Source: Isoptericola jiangsuensis
GTDB lineage: Bacteria; Actinomycetota; Actinomycetes; Actinomycetales; Cellulomonadaceae
Direction: 5' to 3'
DNA length: 64,000 nt
Assembly: GCF_002563715.1 (NCBI RefSeq)
Contig: NZ_PDJJ01000001.1
Span: 1,736,001-1,800,000 of the forward strand
Shown: positions 52,740-62,585 of the stretch, piece by piece
Layout: each line of letters starts with the position of its first letter
Numbering within the stretch: the stretch's first letter is position 1
Position numbers and translations under genes: made by a program
The notes under the pieces: model-generated
Database searches by the model: none
What the model was told of the DNA's origin: nothing
Seen by the model: the letters and a program-made list of their open reading frames with translations, nothing else

Positions 52740-53297
52740 ATGAAGCAGCCGAAGCACGCGGACGGCGCCTCGATCCCGGGGCGTCGGCTCGTGCTGCTCC
52801 GGCACGCCAAGGCGGAGCCCTCGTCGGGTTCCCTGCCCGACCACGACCGGCCGCTCGCGCTCAACGGGCGCAAGCAGGCCGGTCGGGTCGGGATGGCCCT
52901 CACCGCGGCCGGGCTCGTCCCGGACCTCGCGCTCGTGTCGTCCGCGCTGCGCACCCGGCAGACGTGGGAGCTCGCCCGGGGCCACCTCGGCAACGGCGGG
53001 GGCAAGATCCCCGCGGAGGTCCGCGACGAGCTCTACGTCGCGAGCATCGCGGACGTGCTCGACCTCGTGCGCGACGTCGACCCGTCGGTCAAGACGCTCC
53101 TCGTCGTGGGGCACGAGCCCACGATGGCCGCGACCGCGGCCTACGTCGCGGACAAGGGCTCCGACGAGGTCGCCCTCGCCCAGGTGCGCGTCGGCGTGCC
53201 GACGGCGACGTACTCGGTCCTGCACGCCGTGAAGCAGCCGTGGCGCGAGTGGGGCAAGAAGTCCGCGAGCCTGGTGCGGGTCGGGCGCCCGAGCTGA
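52740..53297 (+). CDS. SixA-type phosphohistidine phosphatase
   Basis: 185 aa histidine-phosphatase fold. The RHG-equivalent LLRHAKAEP carries the phospho-accepting His; SALRTRQTWELA and VGHEPTMA supply the other conserved Arg and His. SixA proteins dephosphorylate phosphohistidine on phosphotransfer proteins; the substrate here is unknown. It starts 10 bp after fabI and converges on serB with a 16-bp gap. Confidence 0.87.
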   Translation: MKQPKHADGASIPGRRLVLLRHAKAEPSSGSLPDHDRPLALNGRKQAGRVGMALTAAGLVPDLALVSSALRTRQTWELARGHLGNGGGKIPAEVRDELYVASIADVLDLVRDVDPSVKTLLVVGHEPTMAATAAYVADKGSDEVALAQVRVGVPTATYSVLHAVKQPWREWGKKSASLVRVGRPS

Positions 53298-53313
53298 GCC
53301 CGGGCGCCGGCGC

Positions 53314-54015
53314 TCAGGCCGTGCGGGCGTCGACCTCGTCGACGACCTGCAGCACGTCGTCGAGGCGCGGCCCGTCGAGGCTGTACGGCGCCTGCTCGCG
53401 CACGACCGGCTTCGCGGCGAACGCGATGCCGACGCCGGCGGCGCCGATCATGTCGAGGTCGTTCGCGCCGTCGCCGACGGCGACGGTGGCCTCCAGCGGC
53501 AGGCCGAGCTCGGCCGCCCACTCGCGCAGCGTCGCCTCCTTGTAGGCGCGGTCGACGACCGGGCCGACGGTGCGCCCGGTGAGGAGGCCGTCGGCGACCT
53601 CCAGCCGGTTCGCGCGCCACCGGGTGATGCCGTGCTCGGCGGCGAGCGGCTCGAGGATCTCCGCGAACCCGCCGGACACCAGCCCGAACTCCCAGCCACG
53701 GCGGTGCACCTCCGCGACGAGCTCGGCGGCGCCGGGCATGAGGACCACGGCGTCGCGCACGGCGTCCAGGACGGTCACGGGCAGGCCGGCGAGGGTGGCG
53801 ACGCGCTCGCGCAGCGACGCCGCGAAGTCCAGCTCCCCGCGCATGGCCCGTTCGGTGACGGCCGCGACCTCGTCGCGGGTGCCGGCGTGCTCCGCGATGA
53901 GCTCGATGACCTCCTGCGTGAGGAACGTCGAGTCGACGTCGGTGACGACGAGGCGCCGGGGGTGGTGCGGTTGCTGCGGGGCGGGCGGGGTCGCGGCGGG
54001 GGCGCGGTCAGGCAA
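53314..54015 (-). CDS. serB: Phosphoserine phosphatase SerB
   Basis: 233 aa HAD phosphatase for the last step of serine synthesis. DxDxS motif [10 protein letters not shown], motif II LVSGGF, and motif [22 protein letters not shown] are all intact. The start is inferred as TTG 54015 because no ATG or GTG lies between the upstream stop region and the nucleophile strand; GAAGGG sits 8 bp upstream. The first 8 bp of the gene overlap the glgC 3' end, so expression is coupled to glgC. Confidence 0.87.
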   Translation of the reverse strand: MPDRAPAATPPAPQQPHHPRRLVVTDVDSTFLTQEVIELIAEHAGTRDEVAAVTERAMRGELDFAASLRERVATLAGLPVTVLDAVRDAVVLMPGAAELVAEVHRRGWEFGLVSGGFAEILEPLAAEHGITRWRANRLEVADGLLTGRTVGPVVDRAYKEATLREWAAELGLPLEATVAVGDGANDLDMIGAAGVGIAFAAKPVVREQAPYSLDGPRLDDVLQVVDEVDARTA

Positions 54016-55252
54016 CGTGGGTACCCTTCGGGACGACGGTGATCCCCGACTCGGTGACGGTGAACCCGCGGGCCCGGTCCTCCTCGTGGTCGACGCCGAT
54101 CCGGGCACGCTCGTCCACCACCACGAACTTGTCGAGGATGGCGCGGTGGACCTGGGCGTGCCGGTGCACCTGGACGTCGTCCATGATCACGGAGTCCGTG
54201 ACGGTCGCCCAGGAGTGCAGGTGCACGCCCGGGGACAGGATGGACCCTGCGACGGTGGCGCCGGACACGAGGACACCAGGTGAGACGATCGAGTCTGCCG
54301 CGTGCCCGAGGCGTCCCGGCCCGGCGTGCACGAACTTCGCCGGCGGCAGCCCGGTGTACCCGGTGAGCAGCGGCCAGTCGGCGTTGTAGAGGTTGAACAC
54401 CGGCTGGACGGCGATGAGGTCCTTGTTCGCGTCGAAGTAGGCGTCGATGGTCCCGACGTCGCGCCAGTAGTCCCGGTCCCGGTCGGTGGATCCGGGGACG
54501 TCGTTGCGGATGAAGTCGTACACGCCCGCGGTGCCCTCGTCGACGAACGCGGGGATGATGTCGCCGCCCATGTCGTGGCGCGAGTCGGGGTTGCCGGCGT
54601 CCTTCGTCACCGCCTCGACCAGCGCGTCGGTGTCGAACACGTAGTTGCCCATGGAGGCCAGGACCTCGGTGGGGGAGTCCGGCAGCCCGACCGGGTTGAC
54701 CGGCTTCTCGAGGAACTCCCGGATGCGCGTCGGGTCGGCCGGGTCGACGTCGATGACGCCGAACTGGTCGGCCAGCGCGATGGGCTGGCGGATCGCGGCG
54801 ACCGTCGCGCGCGCGCCGGACTCGACGTGCGCGTCGACCATCTGGGAGAAGTCCATCCGGTACACGTGGTCGGCGCCCACCACGACGACGATGTCGGGGC
54901 GCTCGTCGTCGATGATGTTGAGGCACTGGTAGATGGCGTCGGCCGAGCCGAGGTACCAGTGCTTGCCCACCCGCTGCTGCGCGGGCACCGAGGACACGTA
55001 GTTGCCGAGCAGCGACGACATGCGCCACGTCTTGGAGATGTGCCGGTCCAGCGAGTGCGACTTGTACTGGGTGAGCACGATGACGTGCAGGTAGTGCGAG
55101 TTGATGATGTTCGACAGGGCGAAGTCGACCAGCCGGTAGATCCCGCCGAACGGGACGGCCGGTTTCGCGCGCTGGGCGGTGAGCGGCATGAGCCGCTTGC
55201 CCTCCCCACCGGCGAGGACGATGGCCAGGACGCGGGGGTGTGACGACGCCAT
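54008..55252 (-). CDS. glgC: Glucose-1-phosphate adenylyltransferase
   Basis: Makes ADP-glucose for alpha-glucan synthesis. 414 aa. Nucleotidyltransferase motif [20 protein letters not shown] at about residues 12-31, substrate loop [10 protein letters not shown], and a C-terminal left-handed beta-helix ([20 protein letters not shown]). The frame is open far upstream through glgM but ATG 55252 gives the canonical N-terminus. Divergent from glgM across 69 bp containing a 15-bp palindrome. Confidence 0.95.
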   Translation of the reverse strand: MASSHPRVLAIVLAGGEGKRLMPLTAQRAKPAVPFGGIYRLVDFALSNIINSHYLHVIVLTQYKSHSLDRHISKTWRMSSLLGNYVSSVPAQQRVGKHWYLGSADAIYQCLNIIDDERPDIVVVVGADHVYRMDFSQMVDAHVESGARATVAAIRQPIALADQFGVIDVDPADPTRIREFLEKPVNPVGLPDSPTEVLASMGNYVFDTDALVEAVTKDAGNPDSRHDMGGDIIPAFVDEGTAGVYDFIRNDVPGSTDRDRDYWRDVGTIDAYFDANKDLIAVQPVFNLYNADWPLLTGYTGLPPAKFVHAGPGRLGHAADSIVSPGVLVSGATVAGSILSPGVHLHSWATVTDSVIMDDVQVHRHAQVHRAILDKFVVVDERARIGVDHEEDRARGFTVTESGITVVPKGTHVA

Positions 55253-55257
55253 GCTGT

Positions 55258-55272
55258 GAACCCTAGGGGTTC
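55258..55272. promoter_or_regulatory. Palindrome in the glgC-glgM divergent region
   Basis: GAACCC (55258-55263) and GGGTTC (55267-55272) around TAG, centred between two divergently transcribed glucan genes; a candidate operator acting on both. Confidence 0.5.
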
Positions 55273-55321
55273 CGGCGACCGGATGCCGCACGACGCGGCG
55301 AAGGGCGCTACGTTGACGTGC

Positions 55322-56548
55322 GTGAGCACGATGCCCCGGATCGACCTCCTGACCCGAGAGTTCCCGCCCCACGTGTACGGGGGTGCCGGCGTCCACGTCG
55401 CCGAGCTGTCCACCGTGCTGCGCGCCCACGCGGACGTGCGGGTGCGCTGCTTCGACGGGCCGCGCCCCGACGCCCCGGGCGTCACCGGCTACGACGAGCC
55501 CGCGACCCTGGCGGGGTCGAACGCCGCGCTGCGCACCCTGGGCGTGGACCTCGCGATGGCGGACGACGTCGCGGGCGCCGACGTCGTGCACTCGCACACC
55601 TGGTACGCGAACATGGCGGGCCACCTCGCGGGGCTGCTGCACGGGGTGCCGCACGTCGTCACCGCGCACTCCCTGGAGCCGTTGCGGCCCTGGAAGGCGG
55701 AACAGCTCGGCGGCGGCTACGCGGTGTCGAGCTGGGCGGAGCGCACCGCCTACCTGGGCGCGGCGGGCGTCGTGGCGGTGTCCGCGGGCATGCGGGCCGA
55801 CATCCTGCGCTGCTACCCGGAGCTCGACCCCGCGCGGGTGCACGTGGTGCACAACGGGATCGACCTGGACACCTGGGTGCGTCCCGGTGACGACGACGTG
55901 GCCCGCGTGGCGGCCGAGCACGGGATCGACCCGCGGCGACCCGCCGTGGTGTTCGTCGGGCGCATCACGCGGCAGAAGGGTCTGCCGCACTTCCTGCGGG
56001 CCGCCGCGATGCTGCCGCCCGAGGTGCAGGTGGTGCTGTGCGCGGGCGCGCCGGACACGCCCGAGATCATGGCCGAGGTCCGCGGGCTGGTCGACGAGCT
56101 GCGGGCCGCCCGCGGCGGCGGGCCGGGCGCGGGCGTGGTGTGGATCGAGCAGATGCTGCCGCGACCCGACCTGTGCGCCGTCCTGGCGGCGTCGACGGTG
56201 TTCGTGTGCCCGTCGGTGTACGAGCCGCTCGGCATCGTCAACCTGGAGGCCATGGCGGTGGGGCTGCCGGTGGTCGCGTCCGCGACGGGCGGCATCCCCG
56301 AGGTGGTCGACGACGGTGTGACCGGCCGCCTCGTCCCGATCGAGCAGGTCACCGACGGCACCGGCACCCCCGTGGACCCGGACCGCTACGAGCGTGACCT
56401 GGCGGACGCGCTGACCGCGGTCGTGGCCGACCCCGCGGGCGCCGCCGCGATGGGCGCGGCGGGCCGCCGTCGCGCGGCCGACCACTTCGCGTGGGCCGCG
56501 ATCGCCGAGCGCACCATGGACGTGTACCGGACGGTCCTGGCCGGATGA
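55322..56548 (+). CDS. glgM: ADP-glucose-dependent glucosyltransferase (GlgA/GlgM, GT4)
   Basis: 408 aa. N-terminal [21 protein letters not shown] and C-terminal donor site [22 protein letters not shown] (E-x7-E) are those of actinobacterial GlgA-type GT4 enzymes. The M. tuberculosis homologue beside glgC makes maltose-1-phosphate for the GlgE pathway rather than extending glycogen, so GlgM is the better name. GTG 55322 is chosen; TACGTT 8 bp upstream may be a -10 for a leaderless message, and ATG 55331 is the alternative. Confidence 0.88.
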   Translation: MSTMPRIDLLTREFPPHVYGGAGVHVAELSTVLRAHADVRVRCFDGPRPDAPGVTGYDEPATLAGSNAALRTLGVDLAMADDVAGADVVHSHTWYANMAGHLAGLLHGVPHVVTAHSLEPLRPWKAEQLGGGYAVSSWAERTAYLGAAGVVAVSAGMRADILRCYPELDPARVHVVHNGIDLDTWVRPGDDDVARVAAEHGIDPRRPAVVFVGRITRQKGLPHFLRAAAMLPPEVQVVLCAGAPDTPEIMAEVRGLVDELRAARGGGPGAGVVWIEQMLPRPDLCAVLAASTVFVCPSVYEPLGIVNLEAMAVGLPVVASATGGIPEVVDDGVTGRLVPIEQVTDGTGTPVDPDRYERDLADALTAVVADPAGAAAMGAAGRRRAADHFAWAAIAERTMDVYRTVLAG

Positions 56549-57156
56549 GGCGCAAGGGCCGCGCCGAGCGCAGGTCCCTGTGGGAGGACGTGCGCGACCG
56601 GGCCCTGCCGCTGAGCCCCGAGGAGCAGGTCCGGCCCGCGGCGTTCCTGCGGGCGGGGGCGGGCGACGCCGCGACGCTGCTCGCCCTGCGGGCGCTGCGC
56701 CGGGCCGTGTGGCCCCTGATCATCGCCGGCGTCGGCATCGCGTGGCTCAACAACGAGTTCGACGCCCAGACCCTCTCCGTGCTGACGAACCCGGAGGAGT
56801 ACGTCGCCGCGTTCCTGTCGCCGCTGGCGCTGCTCGCCGTCGGGTGGGGGCTGCGGATCCTCGTCAGCCTCGCCGGGCTCGTCATCGCGGCGCCGCTGGC
56901 GCAGGGCGCCTGGGTCGAGGGCGCGCAGGCCGTCTCGCGCGGGCGGCGCCTGATCGACCTCGCGTACCTCTCGGCCGGGTACCGGTCGGTGCGGTGGTCG
57001 TACGCCGTGCAGCGCGAGGCGGTGGCCCGTTGCGGGGACCTGGGACGCCGGCTGTCCTGGCTGGAGACGGCGGGCCGGGTCGCGCTGCCCGTCGCGTTCG
57101 CGTTCCTCGTCTGGGTGGCGCTGCAGGACGTCGGCACGACGACGCCCGCCGGCTGA
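56545..57156 (+). CDS. Membrane protein of unknown function
   Basis: 203 aa. Basic N-terminus, then three predicted TM helices ([51 protein letters not shown]). ATGA overlap with glgM suggests co-expression. No family recognised. It ends 4 bp from the convergent DUF2156 gene. Confidence 0.75.
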   Translation: MRRKGRAERRSLWEDVRDRALPLSPEEQVRPAAFLRAGAGDAATLLALRALRRAVWPLIIAGVGIAWLNNEFDAQTLSVLTNPEEYVAAFLSPLALLAVGWGLRILVSLAGLVIAAPLAQGAWVEGAQAVSRGRRLIDLAYLSAGYRSVRWSYAVQREAVARCGDLGRRLSWLETAGRVALPVAFAFLVWVALQDVGTTTPAG

Positions 57157-57160
57157 ACCC

Positions 57161-59269
57161 TCAGGAGGACGCGCGGCGCGAGGAGCGCGCCGCCGCCAGC
57201 AGGTCCTGGGCGCGGGCCTCGGGCAGGTAGCAGCGCACGAGTGCCAGCCCCACGAGCGGCAACGTCGCCGGGTCCGGCACGACGAGGCTCAACGGGACGT
57301 CACGCGGCTGGAACTTCAGCTTGAACCGGTGCAGCGAGTCGAACCCGTACAAGGGCTCCAGGGTCGAGGCGAGCTGGTCCAGCACCCCGCCGAGGCCGCC
57401 CTCGGGGGCGTCGTCGCCGTGCGCGAGCGGGCTGCCGGACAACGACGCGACCTGGGCGCCCTCGTCGCGGAACGTCGTCAGCGCCGATGCGATGAGCAGC
57501 TCCATCGTGTACCGGAACGAGTCCGGAGCGCGTCGCATCACGTCCAGGGTCCAGCCGACGACCTCGCCACCGGGGGCGTGCACGGGCAGCCAGCTCGTGA
57601 CGCCGTGGACCCGGCCGTCGGCGTCGACGGCCAGCCCCACCCGCACCGCGGGGTCGAGGGCCTCGCGCACGCCGCCGAGGGTGAAGGCCATCTCGGGCAG
57701 GTCGCTGTCGCCGAGCCAGGCCTCGGAGATGGCCCGCACCTGGGCGAGCACGTCGGGCGGCTCCTCGGCCAGGATGGCCAGCCGGTGCGTCACCCCCTGC
57801 TTCGCGGCCTGGTTGAGCGCGGTGCGGACGTCCTGCCACCGCTTGCCGCGGAACTCCAGGCCCGGCAGGTCGACGACCGCCTCCTGCGCGACGGTGACGA
57901 CCGTCCAGCCCCGCGACGCCCCGAGCTCCGCGACCTCCGGCCCCGCGGTGAAGAAGCAGGCGCCGAGGCCGGCGTCGGAGGCGGCCTCCACGAAGGCGTC
58001 GACGAGCTCGGCCCGACCGGCCGGGCCGTCACCCACCGGGTCGGTGAGGGCGACGGCGACGCCGGCGTGGACCTGGTGCGCGACGAACCCGACCGGCTCC
58101 CCGGGCGCCCAGCGGGCGCTGCCCTCCCAGGTCGTCATCCAGCCGAGGCGGTTCGCGACCCCCAGCTCGGTCACGAGCCGCCGCGCCTCGTCCTGGTCGA
58201 TCCCCTCCCCGGCGACCAGGCGGGCGTGCCGGCGGTTGCGGAACGCGGAGCGGCGCGCGACGAGCAGGACGAGGGCGCCGCCGTCGAGAGCCAGCATCAG
58301 GACGAGCAGGGGCAGGGCCTGGCGGACGTCGAACACGACGGCCGCGGCGGCGAGGAGGAGTTCGAGCAGCACGGACACCGAGGTGAGCACGAGCGCCACG
58401 CGCCACCAGGACCGGCGCCCGCGCAGCAGCCCGACCGCGAGGACGAGGTCGACGGTGACCGCCACCGCGCCCGACGGCCAGCCCTCGCCCCCGAGCGTGC
58501 CCAGGGGGCCGCCCGCGGACGACGCGAACGTGCCGAGCGCGACGAGCAGCGCCGAGACGGCGAAGTACCCGGACGCGGTGACCCGGGCCCGCTGGACGCG
58601 CCCCGTGGACGTGCGGCGGTCGAGCCGGGCGCCCAGCAGCGGCCGGGCCAGAGCGAGGCCCGCCAGCCAGCCGATGACGTGCTCGACGTCGGCGATGCCG
58701 CCCCACACGACCAGCGCGGCCAGCACGTAGACCGTCAGCAGGGCGGAGGCCCGGAACCGCCACGGCTGCGTCAGGCTCAGCGCCGTCACCGTGGCCGCAC
58801 CGACGACGCCCGCGCTGAACCCGACGTCGAGCACCGACGCGACCCGTTCGGCCCAGTCCCACCCCGTCCGGGTGAGCAGCGCGAGGCCGCCCGCGGTGCC
58901 CACCACGCCGACGAGCTGGCACGTCACCGCGGCGACCGCGGCCCGGCGCGTGCCGAGGCGCAGCTCGGTCCAGCCGACCAGGAGCGCGAACACGCCGACC
59001 ACGGCGAGGTACTCGGCGGGCAGCAGGGCGAAGAAGGAGCCCGTCACGGGCGTCCACCAGCGCCCCGCGGCGAAGGCCGGCGCCCCGAACGCCACGTGCT
59101 CGAACCACGGGTGGTCCTCGAACGGGGTCCACAGCGCTCCCGTGACGACGCCGAGCACGAGCATGGCGGCCACCACGCCGAGGGTGAACGGGACCCGCCG
59201 CACCGTCGTCGCGGCCCATCGCGGCACCGGCGACCCCGTCCCGGTCGTCACTGGCTCGGTCACGGTCAT
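57161..59269 (-). CDS. Rhomboid-like membrane domain fused to DUF2156 (MprF-like) transferase
   Basis: 702 aa. The N-terminal half has about 11 TM helices; the first six look rhomboid-like, with VGFSAGVVGAA (possible G-x-S motif) and EHVIGWLAGLALA (His-x-x-Gly-x-x-x-Gly). Residues about 355-680 are a DUF2156/GNAT-like domain as in lysyl-phosphatidylglycerol synthase, e.g. LEFRGKRWQDVRTALNQA and the closing LYGFDSLHRFKLKFQP. It probably transfers an aminoacyl or acyl group to a membrane lipid. Whether the rhomboid-like part is proteolytic is open. Confidence 0.8.
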   Translation of the reverse strand: MTVTEPVTTGTGSPVPRWAATTVRRVPFTLGVVAAMLVLGVVTGALWTPFEDHPWFEHVAFGAPAFAAGRWWTPVTGSFFALLPAEYLAVVGVFALLVGWTELRLGTRRAAVAAVTCQLVGVVGTAGGLALLTRTGWDWAERVASVLDVGFSAGVVGAATVTALSLTQPWRFRASALLTVYVLAALVVWGGIADVEHVIGWLAGLALARPLLGARLDRRTSTGRVQRARVTASGYFAVSALLVALGTFASSAGGPLGTLGGEGWPSGAVAVTVDLVLAVGLLRGRRSWWRVALVLTSVSVLLELLLAAAAVVFDVRQALPLLVLMLALDGGALVLLVARRSAFRNRRHARLVAGEGIDQDEARRLVTELGVANRLGWMTTWEGSARWAPGEPVGFVAHQVHAGVAVALTDPVGDGPAGRAELVDAFVEAASDAGLGACFFTAGPEVAELGASRGWTVVTVAQEAVVDLPGLEFRGKRWQDVRTALNQAAKQGVTHRLAILAEEPPDVLAQVRAISEAWLGDSDLPEMAFTLGGVREALDPAVRVGLAVDADGRVHGVTSWLPVHAPGGEVVGWTLDVMRRAPDSFRYTMELLIASALTTFRDEGAQVASLSGSPLAHGDDAPEGGLGGVLDQLASTLEPLYGFDSLHRFKLKFQPRDVPLSLVVPDPATLPLVGLALVRCYLPEARAQDLLAAARSSRRASS

Positions 59270-59401
59270 GCGCGCCTCCGGCGGTCCGTCGTCGGAACGA
59301 ACCTAGACGGGTCCCGACACCGGCGCGCGAGGTCGTACGCGGGCGACCCGGCCGGTCCGTGCCCGCCGCCCCCGCCGGGCGGACGGGCGCCGTGGCGGGG
59401 C

Positions 59402-59407
59402 TACCAT
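59402..59407 (+). promoter_or_regulatory. Candidate SDR -10 element
   Basis: TACCAT about 60 bp upstream of the SDR gene within the 198-bp divergent gap; -35 not clear. Confidence 0.3.
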
Positions 59408-59467
59408 CGGTGCGCCTCGCCGTGGCACCCGGCCGCGGGCGGGCCCGACGTCGGGAGGACGCGCATC

Positions 59468-60211
59468 ATGACGAAGACCAGGGGAGTCGCGGTGGTCACC
59501 GGGGCGAGCTCGGGGATCGGCGCCGCCACGGCCCGCGCGCTGGCCGACGCCGGCTACGACGTCGTCCTCGGGGCGCGCCGTGCGGACCTGCTCGCGGACG
59601 TCGCGGCCGGGTGCGGAGGTCGCGCCGTCCCGCTGGACGTCACCGACGACGCGTCGGTGGAGGCGTTCGCCGCCCAGGTGGAGCGCTGCGACCTGCTGGT
59701 CAACAACGCCGGCGGCGCGCTCGGCACCGACGCCGTGGCCGAGGCCGACCTCGACGACTGGCAGTGGATGTACGACGTCAACGTGCTCGGCACCCTGCGG
59801 GTCACCAAGGCGCTCCTGCCGAAGCTCGTCGCTTCCGGCGACGGCCAGGTCATCACCATCGGGTCGATCGCCGCGCGCGAGCCCTACGAGGGCGGCGCGG
59901 GCTACAACGCCGCCAAGCACGCGGTGGCCGCCCTGACGCGCGTCCTGCGCCTGGAGCTGATCGGCCAGCCGGTGCGCGTCTGCGAGATCGACCCCGGCAT
60001 GGTGCAGACCGACTTCTCCCTCGTCCGGTTCAAGGGGGACGCCGAGCGCGCCGACGCCGTGTACGCCGGCGTCGACCCGCTGCAGGCCGAGGACGTCGCG
60101 GACGCCGTGGCGTGGGTCGCGACCCGGCCGTCGCGCGTCAACATCGACCAGCTCCTCATGCTGGCCCGCGACCAGACGTCCGCGAAGGTCGTGCACCGCC
60201 GCACCTCGTGA
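59468..60211 (+). CDS. Short-chain dehydrogenase (YdfG-like SDR)
   Basis: 247 aa classical SDR. VTGASSGIGAATARALADAG binds NADP, NNAGGALG is the stabilising loop, and catalytic Ser, Tyr and Lys are in TIGSIAA and YNAAKHA. Sequence around EIDPGMVQTDFSLVRFKGD resembles YdfG-type serine/3-hydroxy-acid dehydrogenases. The true substrate cannot be assigned. ATG with GGGAGG at 59453-59458. Converges on the next gene with a 22-bp gap. Confidence 0.88.
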   Translation: MTKTRGVAVVTGASSGIGAATARALADAGYDVVLGARRADLLADVAAGCGGRAVPLDVTDDASVEAFAAQVERCDLLVNNAGGALGTDAVAEADLDDWQWMYDVNVLGTLRVTKALLPKLVASGDGQVITIGSIAAREPYEGGAGYNAAKHAVAALTRVLRLELIGQPVRVCEIDPGMVQTDFSLVRFKGDAERADAVYAGVDPLQAEDVADAVAWVATRPSRVNIDQLLMLARDQTSAKVVHRRTS

Positions 60212-60233
60212 CCGGCGCGGCCCGTCGGACGGT

Positions 60234-60998
60234 TCAGCGCACCGCCGCGTAGGTGGCGGCACCGAGCGCCCGGCGGGCCGTGCGCTCCACCTCGCGCAGC
60301 GCGGTGGAGCGCTGGTCCACCTGCCACAGGTTGACCGCGCCGCCGTCGTCGGCCGTCGCGAGGTCGACGATGGCGAGCAGCCGCCACGCGAGCTGGAGCA
60401 CGCGCGCGCGGCGCCCCTCCAGGTCGGGGACGGGCCAGCCCGCCGTGGTGGAGTGCCGCACGAGCTCGATGGCGTCGGCGGCGTCGTCGCGCCAGCGCGC
60501 CACGTCGAGGGTGTCCAGGGCCTCGGTGGCGGTGACCAGGCTGGTGCGCAGCTCGCGCTCGGCCTCCGCCAGGGAGCCGACGGCGCCCGCGACCAGCGCC
60601 GACCACGGCGGCACCGCCGTCACGTCCCACGTGACCAGGTGACCGGGCTCCAGGTCCGAGCCGAACGTCGTGATGCGGGGGACCGCCGCCCACGCGCCGT
60701 CCGGCGTGGCGAGGAGCACGCACTCGCCCGCCTCGACCGCGGCGGCGGACACCGGCGCCGGCACCCCCGTCGGGTCGCCCGGCGCGGGCAGCAGGGCGCA
60801 CACCTCGCGCGGTCCCGTCGAGAACCGCGCGACCAGCTCCGTGAGGGTCGTGCCGTCCTCCGCGCCCGGCAGCCCGACGACGTCGTGGGGCTCGTCGTCG
60901 TCCGTCACCGACCGCACGGCGAGGCCGTGCGACGCGCCCGTGGCCTGGAGCCACAGCGCGAGCACGACGCTCCGGGGCAGTGCCGTGAACTGGGTCAT
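60234..60998 (-). CDS. Conserved actinobacterial protein of unknown function
   Basis: 254 aa, soluble. Two parts: an N-terminal mixed domain (about 1-130) and an all-helical C-terminal domain rich in Arg/Ala (ELRTSLVTATEALDTLDVARWRDDAADAIELVR). No catalytic motif recognised. ATG 60998 chosen (GTG 61001 immediately before is possible). Divergent from the ABC ATPase gene by 113 bp. Confidence 0.7.
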   Translation of the reverse strand: MTQFTALPRSVVLALWLQATGASHGLAVRSVTDDDEPHDVVGLPGAEDGTTLTELVARFSTGPREVCALLPAPGDPTGVPAPVSAAAVEAGECVLLATPDGAWAAVPRITTFGSDLEPGHLVTWDVTAVPPWSALVAGAVGSLAEAERELRTSLVTATEALDTLDVARWRDDAADAIELVRHSTTAGWPVPDLEGRRARVLQLAWRLLAIVDLATADDGGAVNLWQVDQRSTALREVERTARRALGAATYAAVR

Positions 60999-61111
60999 CA
61001 CCCCGCACGATAGACGCCGCGGGCGGCGCCGCGCGCGCCGGGTCGCCCAGCGGGACCACGCCACGTCCGTCGTGCGCTGCCGGGCGCGCCGCTCCGGTAG
61101 GGTCGACCACC

Positions 61112-61909
<798 letters not shown>

Positions 61910-61998
61910 GCATTCCCGACCGGCCCGCTCGGCCGGTCGTCGCGCGCCCTCGCGCGGCCCGACCCGCCGGATGATCGTCCCTCCCGCCTCGCCTGGAT

Positions 61999-62021
61999 CT
62001 TTGGTAACTTCTTGACCAAAG
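61999..62021. repeat. Inverted repeat upstream of the NfeD-like gene
   Basis: CTTTGG (61999-62004) and CCAAAG (62016-62021) flank an AT-rich 11-base loop containing TAACTT, a possible -10, in an otherwise very GC-rich gap. Candidate promoter/operator. Confidence 0.4.
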
Positions 62022-62045
62022 AGACGGCGCGGTCGGAGGGGGATC

Positions 62046-62537
62046 ATGGACTCGTGGTTGTGGTGGGTCGGCGGGGCGCTCGTCCTCGCCGTGGTCGAGA
62101 TGCTGACGCTCGACCTCGTGTTCATCATGCTCGCCGGCGGAGCGCTGGCCGGCGCCGCGACGGCGGCGGCGGGCGGACCCGTCTGGCTGCAGTTCGTCGT
62201 GGCGTGCGTCATCGCGGTGCTGCTGCTGGCCGGGCTGCGGCCCTGGCTGCTGAGCAACCTGCGCCGGCGTGAGCCGCTGGTCGAGACGAACGCCGCCGCC
62301 CAGGTCGGCCGCCTCGCCGTCGTCCTGGCGGAGGTCACCGAGACCGGTGGTCGCGTCAAGCTGTCCGGCGAGGTCTGGTCGGCCCGCCTGCCCGACGACG
62401 GGGTCCCCAACAGCACCGGGCGTGTGCCCGAGGGCACGGAGGTGCGGGTCGTGGCCATCGACGGCGCCACCGCCGTCGTCCAGCCCGTCGCGTCCCCGAC
62501 CGGTCCCGCCGCCGACGACGGCGGCCGCGCCGTCTGA
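62046..62537 (+). CDS. NfeD-like membrane protein
   Basis: 163 aa. Two to three TM helices (VGGALVLAVVEMLTLDLVFIMLAGGALAG...; LQFVVACVIAVLLLAGLRPWLL; quoted in part) followed by an OB-fold domain (QVGRLAVVLAEVTETGGRVK ... GTEVRVVAIDGATAVVQPV). NfeD proteins pair with SPFH proteins; the next gene is one. GGAGGGG at 62035-62041 precedes the ATG. Confidence 0.87.
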   Translation: MDSWLWWVGGALVLAVVEMLTLDLVFIMLAGGALAGAATAAAGGPVWLQFVVACVIAVLLLAGLRPWLLSNLRRREPLVETNAAAQVGRLAVVLAEVTETGGRVKLSGEVWSARLPDDGVPNSTGRVPEGTEVRVVAIDGATAVVQPVASPTGPAADDGGRAV

Positions 62538-62585
62538 GCGTCGCGCCCCACCCATCCATCCGTACGACGAAAAGAGCCAGCTGCT

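Noticed and set aside
55253-56485. Extended N-terminus of glgC reaching through glgM on the minus strand
   Set aside because: The upstream part is the shadow of glgM; ATG 55252 gives the canonical GlgC start.
57329-60211. Very long plus-strand open frame running into the SDR gene
   Set aside because: Its first 2.1 kb are antisense to the rhomboid-like/DUF2156 gene; only the part from ATG 59468 has SDR motifs.
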